Shown: positions 42,801 through 51,354 of the stretch, in pieces | How positions within the stretch are numbered: the first letter of the stretch is position 1 | Layout: the number at the start of each line of letters is the position of its first letter | Origin: Agromyces protaetiae | GTDB lineage: Bacteria; Actinomycetota; Actinomycetes; Actinomycetales; Microbacteriaceae | Length of the DNA stretch: 64,000 bases | Direction of reading: 5' to 3' | NCBI RefSeq assembly: GCF_030866785.1 | Contig: NZ_CP133018.1 | Span: 3,472,001 to 3,536,000 of the forward strand | Notes under the pieces: generated by a model | What the model saw: the letters and a program-made list of their open reading frames with translations, nothing else | The model's database searches: none | Told to the model about the DNA's origin: nothing | Translations under genes and position numbers: made by a program

Positions 42801-43997
42801 ATGACCCGACTCAGCAGTTCCAACCCGCACACGGCGACGCGCCGGCTCATTCGCGCCGCAGCGCTCGCCATCGTGGGCGGGGTCCTCCTCGCCGGCTGCG
42901 CGACCGACGCACCCGGTGCCGGGTCGTCCGGCCCAGGCTCGTCCGGCGCGGTTCATGGCGACGAGGCATCCGCCGCGTGCGCTGCACCGGTCGTGCCCGA
43001 AGGCCGCATCGACGTCACCGCGCAGACCGGTCCGGCGACCGCCTGCACCGCGGACTCCGACCTGCACTCCCCCGCACCGGCGGCGCCCGCGATGCCCGTG
43101 ACCGTCACCGACGCACAGGGCACCGAGGTCACCGTCACCAGCGCCGATCGCATCCTCGCGCTCGACGTCTCGGGCACGCTCGCGAGCACCGTCTTCGCGC
43201 TCGGACTCGGCGACCGCGTCGTCGGGCGCGACGTGTCGACCGGCTTCGCCGAGGCATCCGACCTGCCGCTCGTGACGCAGAACGGCCACCAGCTGAACGC
43301 CGAGGCGATCCTCGCGCTCGACCCCAGCGTGATCCTCACCGACAGCTCGATCGGCCCATGGGACGTCGTGCTGCAGATGCGCGAGACCGGCATCCCGGTC
43401 GTCGTGATGCCCGCGAAGCGTTCGATCGACACGATCGGCGAGCTCGTCACCGACGTCGCCGCCGCACTCGGCGTGCCCGCCGAGGGTCAGCGGCTCGCGG
43501 CCGCGGCCGAGCAGGCGGTCGAGGCCTCGACGGCGCGGCTCCACGAGGTCGCCGAGGCGACGGATGCCCCGGTGCGCATGATGTTCCTCTATGTGCGCGG
43601 CCAGGCGAACGTCTACTACGTGTTCGGCGAGGAATCCGGCGCCGACGAGCTGATCCACGCGGTCGGCGGCGTCGATGCGGCCGCCGAGGCCGGCATCACG
43701 GGTATGCGCCCGCTCACCGCCGAGGCGATCGTCACCGCCGCGCCCGACCTCGTGCTGCTCATGTCGAAGGGGCTCGAGTCGGTCGGCGGCGTCGACGGAC
43801 TGCTCGAATCCGTGCCTGCGCTCGCGCAGACCCCCGCCGGCGAACATCGGCGGTTCGTCGACATGGCCGACCACCAGATCCTGAGCTTCGGACCCGACTA
43901 CGCGACCGTCATCGACGCGCTGGGCGCCGCGATCTACGCGCCGGGCGCGGTGGCAGGCGCGGTGGCAGCTCCCGCGTCGCCGGACACCGCCCGATGA
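42801..43997 (+). CDS. hmuT: heme ABC importer substrate-binding lipoprotein
   Basis: 398 residues. A lipobox (GVLLAGC) anchors it outside the membrane. The mature part is a class III (BtuF/HmuT) binding protein: SADRILALDVSGTLASTVFALGLGDRVVGRD, GHQLNAEAILALDPSVILTDSS, TGIPVVVMPAKRSIDTIGEL and ITGMRPLTAEAIVTAAPDLVLLM. A spacer of ~70 Ala/Pro-rich residues with two Cys lies between lipobox and domain. It should take heme from the HtaA protein and hand it to the permease. First gene of a run of four overlapping genes. Confidence 0.9.
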   Translation: MTRLSSSNPHTATRRLIRAAALAIVGGVLLAGCATDAPGAGSSGPGSSGAVHGDEASAACAAPVVPEGRIDVTAQTGPATACTADSDLHSPAPAAPAMPVTVTDAQGTEVTVTSADRILALDVSGTLASTVFALGLGDRVVGRDVSTGFAEASDLPLVTQNGHQLNAEAILALDPSVILTDSSIGPWDVVLQMRETGIPVVVMPAKRSIDTIGELVTDVAAALGVPAEGQRLAAAAEQAVEASTARLHEVAEATDAPVRMMFLYVRGQANVYYVFGEESGADELIHAVGGVDAAAEAGITGMRPLTAEAIVTAAPDLVLLMSKGLESVGGVDGLLESVPALAQTPAGEHRRFVDMADHQILSFGPDYATVIDALGAAIYAPGAVAGAVAAPASPDTAR

Positions 43998-45079
43998 CCG
44001 CGGCGACCGTCGGCGAGAACGTCGTCGACGAACCCCGGCACGCCGTCCGCGGCCGCGCGGCCTGGCTCATCTCGGGGCTGAGCGTGGCGCTCGTCGCCGC
44101 CGTCGTCGTCTCGGCAGGCGTGGGGCAGCTTCCGCTCTCGCCGATCGAGGTGCTCGACACCCTGCTGCGCCCGCTGGGCCTCGACCTCGGTGCCCCCGCC
44201 GCGCAGCCCAACGCCGAGGCCGCACTCTGGACCATCCGTCTGCCCCGCGTCGCCATGGCGATCCTTGTGGGCGCCGCGCTCGCGGTCGCGGGCCTGCTCA
44301 TGCAGGCCGTGTTCGGCAACCCGCTCGCCGAGCCCGCGGTCGTCGGCGTCTCGTCGGGCGCCGCGCTCGGCGCCGCCGCCTCGATCGTGCTCGGCTGGGC
44401 CGCGCTCGGCGGCTGGGCGACCGCGGCCGCGGCGTTCGCGGCCGGCCTCGTCACCACGTTCCTCGTCTACGCGTCCTCGCGGTCTGGCGGTCGCACCGAG
44501 GTCGTCACGCTCGTGCTCACGGGCATCGCCGTGAACGCCGTCGCACAGGCGGGGCTCGCGTTCTTCGTCTTCCTCGGCGACACGCAGTCGCGCGAAGAGA
44601 TCGTGTTCTGGCAGCTCGGCAGCCTGAACGGGTCGATGTGGCGCGAGGTCGGCGTGGTGCTGCCGATCGTGCTCGTGGCCGCGGTGACCGCGGCATTCCT
44701 CGCCCGGCGACTCGACCTGCTCTCGCTCGGTGAGCGGTCCGCCCGCCACCTCGGCGTGAACGTCGAGGCGCTGCGCGCCGGCACCATCGTGCTCGTCGCG
44801 CTGCTCGTCTCGGCCGCGGTCGCATTCACGGGCATCATCGGCTTCGTCGGCATCGTCATCCCGCACCTCATGCGCATGATCCTCGGTCCCGCGCACGGCC
44901 CGCTGCTCGCCGCGAGCCTGCTCGGCGGCGCCCTGCTGCTCACACTCGCCGATCTCGCCGCGCGCACCATCGTGCCCTACGCCGACCTGCCCATCGGCAT
45001 GCTCACCGCCCTCGTCGGCGGCCCGTTCTTCTTCTGGCTGCTGCGGCGCACGCGAGCCAAGGCCGGGGGCTGGGGATGA
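43994..45079 (+). CDS. hmuU: heme ABC importer permease (FecCD family)
   Basis: 361 residues, about ten membrane helices. FecCD/BtuC signature: LWTIRLPRVAMAILVGAALAVAGLLMQAVFGNPLAEPAVVGVSSGA, GRTEVVTLVLTGIAVNA, WQLGSLNGSMW, FTGIIGFVGIVIPHLMRMILGP and ADLPIGMLTALVGGPFFFWLL. It forms the channel for heme or iron-chelate uptake with the neighbouring ATPase. The start overlaps hmuT by 4 nt (ATGA). Confidence 0.93.
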   Translation: MTAATVGENVVDEPRHAVRGRAAWLISGLSVALVAAVVVSAGVGQLPLSPIEVLDTLLRPLGLDLGAPAAQPNAEAALWTIRLPRVAMAILVGAALAVAGLLMQAVFGNPLAEPAVVGVSSGAALGAAASIVLGWAALGGWATAAAAFAAGLVTTFLVYASSRSGGRTEVVTLVLTGIAVNAVAQAGLAFFVFLGDTQSREEIVFWQLGSLNGSMWREVGVVLPIVLVAAVTAAFLARRLDLLSLGERSARHLGVNVEALRAGTIVLVALLVSAAVAFTGIIGFVGIVIPHLMRMILGPAHGPLLAASLLGGALLLTLADLAARTIVPYADLPIGMLTALVGGPFFFWLLRRTRAKAGGWG

Positions 45080-45888
45080 GCAGCGCCGACGCCGAGGCAT
45101 CCGTCGCCCAGGCCCGGGCGGCGATCGACGCGCGCGACGTGACCGTCGTGATCGACGGGCACACCGTGCTCGACGCCGTGGACTTCCGCGCGGAGCGCGG
45201 GCTCGTGCACGCCCTCATCGGCCCCAACGGCGCCGGCAAGTCCACGTTGCTCTCGGCGCTGGCGGGCGACCTGCGTCTCACCTCGGGGCGCGTGGAGGTC
45301 GACGGGCGCCGGCTCGACGAGTACCGGCTGCGCGACCTCGCGCGCATCCGCGCGGTGCTGCCGCAGGAGCACGGCGTGTTCTTCCCGTTCACGGTCGGCC
45401 AGGTCATCGAGATGGGGCGCAGCCCGTGGGCGCGCACCGAGGCGGAGCAGCGCGACGACGAGATCGTGCGCTGGGCGGCGGCGACGGCGGATGTCTCGCA
45501 TCTCGTCGACCGCACCGTGCCCACGCTCTCGGGCGGCGAACGCGGGCGTGCGGCGTTCGCGCGCGTGCTCGCGCAGACCACGGGCGTGCTGCTGCTCGAC
45601 GAGCCGACCGCGGCGCTCGACATCCGCCATCAAGAGGCGCTGCTCACGACCGCGCAGGAGCGCGCCGACGCGGGCGACGCGGTCGTCGTCGTGCTGCACG
45701 ATCTCGGCGCCGCCGCCGCGTACGCCGACACCGTGACCCTGCTGTCGCACGGACGAGTCGTGGCCGCCGGCCCGGTGGCCGAGGTCATGACCGCCGAGCG
45801 GCTCACCGACGTCTACGGGCACCCGATCGACGTGCTGCCCGGCCCCATCGTCCTGCCGAGGAGAACCCCGAGAGGAATCACCCCATGA
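45076..45888 (+). CDS. hmuV: heme ABC importer ATPase
   Basis: 270 residues. Walker A LIGPNGAGKSTLLSALAG, Q-loop VLPQEHGVFFPFTV, signature LSGGERGRAAFARVLAQ, Walker B VLLLDEPTAALDIRHQE and switch HDLGAAAAYAD are all intact. The HmuV type is indicated by the FecE-like length and context. It energises uptake through the permease. Both ends overlap neighbours by 4 nt (ATGA), so the operon is tightly coupled. Confidence 0.93.
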   Translation: MSSADAEASVAQARAAIDARDVTVVIDGHTVLDAVDFRAERGLVHALIGPNGAGKSTLLSALAGDLRLTSGRVEVDGRRLDEYRLRDLARIRAVLPQEHGVFFPFTVGQVIEMGRSPWARTEAEQRDDEIVRWAAATADVSHLVDRTVPTLSGGERGRAAFARVLAQTTGVLLLDEPTAALDIRHQEALLTTAQERADAGDAVVVVLHDLGAAAAYADTVTLLSHGRVVAAGPVAEVMTAERLTDVYGHPIDVLPGPIVLPRRTPRGITP

Positions 45889-46943
45889 TCCGATTCGCAC
45901 GCCGCCGCGCGGCCACCGCGACCGCCGGAGCATCCGCTCGCCCAGCGCACCTTGCTCAGGAACTCCAGACCCACCCCCGGCGTGTCGCGGCGGGACACGC
46001 CGCGAAGCCGTCGATCCTTCCTGAGCACGCACCGATCCACGGCACGCGTGCCCTTGCCTACGGCGTCAGCCCCGAGGCATCCGCTCACCGGCGCTCGCGC
46101 CGCCGCGCACCCGCAGCACTCGCGCTCATCGCCGCCTTCGCCGTCACGCTCGGCGCGCTCGGGGGCGCCGTCGCGCCCGCGCACGCCGTCGGCGCCGGCA
46201 CCGTGACCGTGACCGTCGCGGGCGACCCGTCGAAGGTCGGCGTGGCCGACACCGCGGCGCCGACCACGCTCGTGGTCTCGGGCAGCGGGTTCCAGTCGAT
46301 CCAGGGCGGCTTCGGCGGCGTCTACGTGTTGTTCGGGTGGAACGCCGGACCCGGCTGGGAGCCGAGCGCGGGCGGTTCGACCGGCGTGACCTATCGGTAC
46401 GTCGCCGACGACCCGAACGCGCCCGCCGGCTACCAGCTGTTCGTGCCGTTCCCCGGCTCGTCGACCGAGGCCGAGGGCAACGGCGGCTCGGTCAACCCCG
46501 ACGGCACCTGGTCGGCCGAGCTCACCATCGCCGGCCCGGTGTTCACGCCCGTCGACGCGGTCGACACGGGCGAGACCATCGATTGCACGCAGGTGCAGTG
46601 CGGCATCATGACCATCGGCGCGCACGGCGTCGTGAACCCCTCGAACGAGTCGTTCACACCCATCGCGTTCGAGGACTTCTCGGCGCCGACTCCGACGCCC
46701 GAGCCCGAGCCGGCCGCCGATGCCGAGCCGACCGAGGAGCCGACCGCCACCGCAGACGCCGAGACCACGGCCGCCGAGGGCGGCGACGCCACCCCGTGGA
46801 TCATCGCGGGCGCGGTGGCCGTGGTGCTGATCGGCGGCGGCGCGATCGCGATCGTGCTCATGCGCCGCCGCCGTGCGGCGGCCGCCGCCCAGGCCGCGGG
46901 GAGCTCGGGCACCGCACCCGCCCCGCCAACCGAGCGCGAGTAG
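45885..46943 (+). CDS. membrane-anchored surface protein of the heme locus, with in-frame repeat insertion
   Basis: 352 residues. Translation starts by 4-nt overlap with hmuV. The signal-like segment (RRSRRRAPAALALIAAFAVTLGALG, cleavage near APAHA) begins only at about residue 68. Before it lies an odd Arg/Ala/His-rich stretch, of which residues ~23-47 are encoded by a degenerate 75-bp palindromic repeat (45953-46027). The mature part is an Ig-like/NEAT-sized domain (TVTVAGDPSKVGVADT; GVYVLFGWNAGPGWEP; IDCTQVQCGIMTIGAHGVVN, two Cys), a Pro/Glu/Thr-rich linker, one membrane helix and an RRRR tail. Comparable proteins with HtaA-locus context exist in actinobacteria; a heme-relay role is inference. 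Export could be altered by the inserted leader. Confidence 0.78.
   Translation: MIRFARRRAATATAGASARPAHLAQELQTHPRRVAAGHAAKPSILPEHAPIHGTRALAYGVSPEASAHRRSRRRAPAALALIAAFAVTLGALGGAVAPAHAVGAGTVTVTVAGDPSKVGVADTAAPTTLVVSGSGFQSIQGGFGGVYVLFGWNAGPGWEPSAGGSTGVTYRYVADDPNAPAGYQLFVPFPGSSTEAEGNGGSVNPDGTWSAELTIAGPVFTPVDAVDTGETIDCTQVQCGIMTIGAHGVVNPSNESFTPIAFEDFSAPTPTPEPEPAADAEPTEEPTATADAETTAAEGGDATPWIIAGAVAVVLIGGGAIAIVLMRRRRAAAAAQAAGSSGTAPAPPTERE
45953..46027. repeat. 75-bp palindromic repeat, degenerate copy inside a gene
   Basis: Begins TGCTCAGGAACTCC and ends CCTTCCTGAGCA, with the same 75-bp length and termini as four copies at 48112-48820 but a diverged centre. It keeps the reading frame (25 codons). Confidence 0.75.
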
Positions 46944-46948
46944 ACACG

Positions 46949-46982
46949 ACGAGCGTGCGGGCTCGCACCCGCCCGCTCGTCA
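46949..46982. terminator. terminator of the heme operon
   Basis: GACGAGCG and CGCTCGTC flank a G/C-rich loop right after the stop of the last heme-locus gene. The remaining sequence up to 47176 holds the long hairpin at 47045-47124 and no gene. Confidence 0.55.
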
Positions 46983-47044
46983 CAGTGGCTCGCGCTCACC
47001 GACTGCGTGTGCGCGCGGCCGCCGTGCTCGGCCGGCCTCCCGTG

Positions 47045-47124
47045 CGAGTCGTCGGGAACATCTCGCGACACGCCGTGTGCGCGCGGAATCCGTCGGCGTG
47101 TCGCGGGTTCACGCCGACGACTCG
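47045..47124. repeat. long two-step hairpin
   Basis: Outer stem CGAGTCGTCGG/CCGACGACTCG (47045-47055, 47114-47124) and inner stem CGCGACACGCCG/CGGCGTGTCGCG (47064-47075, 47094-47105) are each perfect and separated by 8-nt internal loops, giving an 80-nt symmetric structure. It could be a mobile palindrome, a terminator or an RNA; no other copy is seen in the window. Confidence 0.65.
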
Positions 47125-47176
47125 TCGCGGGCCCGGCTCGGCGCCAGCGCGGGCCCGACCCAGCCGCGGGCCCGGC

Positions 47177-47572
47177 TCATCGCGGACGGATGACGGGCAG
47201 CAGGGTGCCCAGGTCGGCGCGCTGTCCCGATGCGTGCACGCGGCCCGTCGCGCGAGCGGCCTCCCACGGCTCGGCGCCGGTCGCGAGCGCGAGCCAGGTC
47301 GCGGCATCCGTCTCGATCACATTGGGCGGGGTTCCGCGCGTGTGCCGTGGGCCCTCGATGACCTGCACCGCGCCGAACGGCGGCACCCGCACCTCGACGG
47401 TGCCCCCCGGCGCGCGCTCGGCGAGCAGCTGCAGCGTCCAGCGCACCGCGAGCGCGAGCGTCGCGCGATCGACGGATGCCTCGCCCACACCGCCGTGCGC
47501 GGTGTTCTGCTGCTCGCGCCACGCCTCGACAGCCGTGCGCCCCTCGTCGTCCGCGATTCTCGCCTTCGCCAT
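47177..47572 (-). CDS. sterol-carrier-family protein
   Basis: 131 residues: TLALAVRWTLQLLAERAPGGTVEVRVPPFGAVQVIEGPRHTRGTPPNVIETDAATWLALATGAEPW. This follows the short SCP-like ('sterol carrier family') proteins of actinobacteria, with the conserved RHTRGTPPNVIE block. Bacteria of this group make no sterols; lipid or hydrophobic-ligand binding is assumed. The ATG at 47572 is preferred because a longer in-frame extension is antisense to the DUF1801 gene. Confidence 0.85.
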   Translation of the reverse strand: MAKARIADDEGRTAVEAWREQQNTAHGGVGEASVDRATLALAVRWTLQLLAERAPGGTVEVRVPPFGAVQVIEGPRHTRGTPPNVIETDAATWLALATGAEPWEAARATGRVHASGQRADLGTLLPVIRPR

Positions 47573-47638
47573 GCCCCCATCCTCTCTTAGCACCGCGCGG
47601 GCCTTCCCCGGGGCCGCGCCTCCCAGTAGCCTGCGGGC

Positions 47639-47995
47639 ATGGCTGCGACCCCGAAATACGCCAGCGTCGACGAGTATCTCGAGAGCTTCCCGCCAGAGCG
47701 CCGCGAGGTACTCGAGTCCGTGCGGGCGGCCATCCATCGCGGCGTGCCGAACGGCGAGGAGCGCATCCGCTATGACATGCCCGCGGTGATGCTCGGCGGC
47801 CGGTACGCGATCCACTTCGCCGGGTGGAAGCAGCACCTCGGGCTCTACCCCGTGCCGAGGTTCGACGGCCCGTTCGAGGCCGAGGTCGAGCCGCACCGCA
47901 CGAAGACCGACACGCTCTCGTTCCCGTGGTCGCGCCCGGTGCCGTACGACCTCATCGAACGCATCTCGGCCGCGATCGTCGCCCTCCGCGCCTGA
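47639..47995 (+). CDS. DUF1801-domain protein
   Basis: 118 residues: VDEYLESFPPERREVLESVRAAIHRGVPNGEERIRYDMPAVMLGGRYAIHFAGWKQHLGLYPVP, the compact DUF1801 (YdhG-like) fold in which IRYDMPAV and HFAGWKQHLGLYP are conserved. Function in the family is poorly defined. TAGCCT (47627-47632) stands 6 nt before the ATG, indicating a leaderless transcript. Confidence 0.88.
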   Translation: MAATPKYASVDEYLESFPPERREVLESVRAAIHRGVPNGEERIRYDMPAVMLGGRYAIHFAGWKQHLGLYPVPRFDGPFEAEVEPHRTKTDTLSFPWSRPVPYDLIERISAAIVALRA

Positions 47996-48019
47996 GCGCG
48001 AGCAGCTCTCCACGCCGAC

Positions 48020-48905
48020 CGTCCCTGCACCGCCCCTCTGCGACCGCCCCTCTGCGACCAGCCTCTGCCCGCGCCCCGCCCACTCCTGCACGCCCGACCT
48101 CCCACTCCCTGCTCAGGAATCTCCGCACGACACGCCGCGCAGCGGCGCGCGGCACGCCGACGAGACATCCGTCCTTCCTGAGCAAGGAAACCCGGCCGTG
48201 ACCTGGGCCACGCACTCGGCACGCCGACACGCCGGCCCGCCGCACCGCCAGCCGGCCCGCCCCACCACCAGCCAGACCGCCCACCGACCGCCCCTCTGCG
48301 ACCGCCCCTCTGCGGCCAGCCTCTGCCCGCGCCCCGCCCACTCCTGCCCGCCCGACCTCCCACTCCCTGCTCAGGAATCTCCGCACGACACGCCGCGCGG
48401 CGGCGCGCGGCATGCCGACGAGACATCCGTCCTTCCTGAGCAAGGAAACCCGGCCTCAACCGGAACCCTGCACCAGGCACCCCGGCCAGCCCCTCCGCCA
48501 CCCGGCCAGCCCCGACCCGCGCCCCACCCACCCCGGCCCGCGCCCCACCCGCTCCCTGCTCAGGAATCTCCGCACGACACGCCGCGCAGCGGCGCGCGGC
48601 ACGCCGACGAGACATCCGTCCTTCCTGAGCAAGGAAACCCGGCCCTAACCGGAACCCTGCACCAGGCACCCCGGCCAGCCCCTCCGCCACCCGGCCAGCC
48701 CCGACCCGCGCCCCACCCACCCCGGCCCGCGCCCCACCCACTCCTTGCTCAGGACTCTCCGCACGACACGCCGCGCGGCGGCGCGCGGCACGCCGACGAG
48801 ACATCCGTCCTTCCTGAGCAAGGAAACTCCACTGGCGGCCCGCCCCGCTCACCCGTGCGGCGACCCCCGGCGAAGCCGCGGCCGGCGCTCCGGTAGCCTG
48901 AACCA
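48020..48905. repeat. composite repeat array without genes
   Basis: Four 75-bp palindromic units (48112-48186, 48368-48442, 48557-48631, 48746-48820) begin TGCTCAGGA and end TCCTGAGCA, with a GC-rich central palindrome. The first two are each preceded by a related ~80-bp C-rich block (CGCCCCTCTGCGACC type). The last three form a 189-bp tandem repeat, because the ~114-bp spacer (containing GGAACCCTGCACCAGGCACC) is duplicated too. Open frames crossing it (e.g. 47845-48936 minus) only translate the repeats. No gene is supported between 47996 and 48905. Confidence 0.88.
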
Positions 48906-50231
48906 GTGCGTATCCTCGTCCTCGGTTCCGGTGCACGTGAGCACGCGATCATCCTGGCGCTCCTTGCGGAGGAGGTGGGGCACGAGATCGTGACGGCTCC
49001 CGGCAACGCCGGCATCGCGGCCAGCCCGACCTCGTCGTCGCGCGGCAGTGTGACCCCGGTCGCGCTCGACCCGAACGACCCCGTCGTGGTCGCCGACTAC
49101 GCGATCGAGCACGACATCGAGCTCGTGGTCGTCGGCCCCGAGGCGCCACTCGTCGCGGGCGTCGCCGACGCCCTGCGCACGCGCGGCATCGCCGTCTTCG
49201 GTCCCGGCAAGGAGGCGGCCCGCCTCGAGGGGTCGAAGACCTTCGCCAAGCGCATCATGGAGGCCGCCGGCGTGCCCACGGGCCGCGCGACCCTCGCCGA
49301 CACGGTCGACGAGGTCGCGACCACGCTCGACGAGTTCGGCGCCCCGTACGTCGTCAAGGCCGACGGGCTCGCGGCCGGCAAGGGCGTGCTCGTCACCGAG
49401 GACCGCGCCGCGGCGCTCGCGCACGCCGAGCACTACCTGCGGCAGGGTCCCGTGCTGATCGAGGAGTTCCTCGACGGCCAGGAGGTCTCGCTCTTCCTGC
49501 TCTCGGACGGGACGAACGTGCTGCCGCTCTCGCCCGCCCAGGACTTCAAGCGGTTGCGCGACGGCGACGCCGGCCCGAACACCGGCGGCATGGGCGCGTA
49601 CTCGCCGCTGCCGTGGCTCGGCGACGCCTCAGACGGCCGCGGCGGCAGCTTCGGCGACGAGGAGACCTTCGTCGACGAGGTGGTCGAGACGATCGCGCTG
49701 CCCACGGTCCGCCGGCTCGCCGAGGAGCAGACCCCGTTCATCGGCCTGCTGTACGCCGGGCTGATCCTCACCGGGCGTGGCATCCGGGTCATCGAGTTCA
49801 ACGCGCGCTTCGGCGACCCCGAGACGCAGGTCGTGCTGCCCCGCCTCGTGACCCCGCTGTCCGAGCTGCTCTTCGCGGCCGCGACCGGCCGGCTCGCCGA
49901 GCAGCCGCGCCCCGAGTTCCGCTCCGATGCCGCGGTCACGGTGGTGCTCGCGAGCGAGGGCTATCCCGAGTCCCCGATCACCGGGCGCGCCATCGAGGGT
50001 GTCGAAGACGCGGCATCCGTCGACGGTGTGCATGTCGCGCACGCCGCGACCGCGCTCGCGGCGGGCGAGTCGGGCACCGAGCTCGTCGCGACGGGCGGCC
50101 GCGTGCTGAACGTCGTCGCCGTGGGCGACGACCTCGCCGACGCCCGGCGTCGCGCGTATGACGCGCTCGAGCGCATCCACCTCGACGGCGGCCAGTACCG
50201 CACCGACATCGCGGCGCGCGTCGCCGTCTGA
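48906..50231 (+). CDS. purD: phosphoribosylamine-glycine ligase (GAR synthetase)
   Basis: 441 residues. PurD joins glycine to phosphoribosylamine using ATP (second purine step). Start VLGSGAREHAI, N-domain GPEAPLVAGVADALR and VFGPGKEAARLEGSK; the ATP-grasp part has YVVKADGLAAGKGVLV, GPNTGGMGAYSP (family hallmark) and IEFNARFGDPETQVVLPRL. TAGCCT (48894-48899) is 6 nt before the GTG, so the transcript is leaderless and starts directly after the repeat array. Confidence 0.96.
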   Translation: MRILVLGSGAREHAIILALLAEEVGHEIVTAPGNAGIAASPTSSSRGSVTPVALDPNDPVVVADYAIEHDIELVVVGPEAPLVAGVADALRTRGIAVFGPGKEAARLEGSKTFAKRIMEAAGVPTGRATLADTVDEVATTLDEFGAPYVVKADGLAAGKGVLVTEDRAAALAHAEHYLRQGPVLIEEFLDGQEVSLFLLSDGTNVLPLSPAQDFKRLRDGDAGPNTGGMGAYSPLPWLGDASDGRGGSFGDEETFVDEVVETIALPTVRRLAEEQTPFIGLLYAGLILTGRGIRVIEFNARFGDPETQVVLPRLVTPLSELLFAAATGRLAEQPRPEFRSDAAVTVVLASEGYPESPITGRAIEGVEDAASVDGVHVAHAATALAAGESGTELVATGGRVLNVVAVGDDLADARRRAYDALERIHLDGGQYRTDIAARVAV

Positions 50232-50279
50232 CGAGCGGATGCCCCGGCCGGGGCGTCCGACCTGGGGAAGGAGCCGACC

Positions 50280-51221
50280 ATGGCGAACACGTCCGAGCTT
50301 CCCGGCTGGACCCACGTCTACTCGGGCAAGGTGCGCGACCTGTACGTGCCGACCGCCGTGCTCGACGACGACGACACCTGGACGGGCGACCCGCTGTCGC
50401 TCTCGCCCGTCGTGCTCGTCGTCGCGAGCGACCGTGTGAGCGCGTTCGATCGCGTGCTCGAGCCCGCGATCCCCGGCAAGGGCGCACTGCTCACCGAGCT
50501 CACACGCTGGTGGTTCGATCGCCTGACGGATGTGCCGAACCACCTGGCGTACGCAGAAGACGACCGGTTCGACGTGCCCGCGATCCCTGCCGGGATCGCC
50601 GACCGCGCGACCCTCGCGCGCACGCTCGACATGTTCCCGGTCGAGTGCGTGGTGCGCGGCTACCTGACCGGCAGCGGCTACAAGGAGTACCTGGCGACCG
50701 GGGCCATCTGCGGCGTGCCGCTGCCGGCCGGCCTCGAGAACGGCGACCGGCTGCCCGAACCGATCTACACGCCGGCGTGGAAGGCCCCGATGGGCGAGCA
50801 CGACGAGAACATCAGCTACGAACGCACGGTCGAGCTCGTCGGCGAGATCGTCGCCGAGCAGCTCCGCGCCATCTCGCTCGAGGTGTTCGCGCATGCCTCC
50901 ACCGTCGCCGAGGCGCGCGGGCTCATCCTCGCCGACACCAAGTTCGAGTTCGGCGCCGACCGCGAGACGGGCATCGTGACGCTCGCCGACGAGGTGCTCA
51001 CGAGCGACTCGAGCCGGTACTGGGATGCCGAGGCGTACCACACGGCGCCCACCCCAGAGCTGCGCATGGCGAGCTTCGACAAGCAGATCGTGCGCGACTG
51101 GCTCGCCGCGAACTGGGACCAGGATGCCTCGGAGGAGCCGCCGACCCTGCCGCACGAGATCGTCGCGCAGACGGCCGAGCGCTACCGCGCCCTGGTCGAC
51201 CGGCTGACGACCGGCGCCTGA
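50280..51221 (+). CDS. purC: SAICAR synthase
   Basis: 313 residues. PurC couples aspartate to CAIR with ATP. Motifs: WTHVYSGKVRDLY, VVASDRVSAFDRVLEPAIPGKGALLTELTRWWF, ECVVRGYLTGSGYKEY, GLILADTKFEFG (family hallmark), and LTSDSSRYWDAEAY. It is the long form (about 300 residues). AAGGAG lies 8 nt before the ATG; 48 nt separate it from purD, so both are probably in one operon. Confidence 0.96.
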   Translation: MANTSELPGWTHVYSGKVRDLYVPTAVLDDDDTWTGDPLSLSPVVLVVASDRVSAFDRVLEPAIPGKGALLTELTRWWFDRLTDVPNHLAYAEDDRFDVPAIPAGIADRATLARTLDMFPVECVVRGYLTGSGYKEYLATGAICGVPLPAGLENGDRLPEPIYTPAWKAPMGEHDENISYERTVELVGEIVAEQLRAISLEVFAHASTVAEARGLILADTKFEFGADRETGIVTLADEVLTSDSSRYWDAEAYHTAPTPELRMASFDKQIVRDWLAANWDQDASEEPPTLPHEIVAQTAERYRALVDRLTTGA

Positions 51222-51354
51222 ACGGGTCCGAGCAGGCCGCCTCCGCGCCACTTCTGCGCCGTCGCGCCAGCAGTGCCGGCGCGCAGCCGCACACGCGGCG
51301 CGAACGCGGCATCGCTTCGGGAAGCATTCCGCCGAGGCATCCGTTGTATTGGGC

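Noticed and set aside
48112..48820. CRISPR array
   Set aside because: Repeats are 75 bp, palindromic, and the spacers are themselves duplicated; no cas genes are nearby.
47845..48936. Open frames across the repeat array on both strands
   Set aside because: They only translate the 75-bp and 189-bp repeats (recurring LRKDGC or AQESPHDTP patterns), with no ribosome-binding site or domain.
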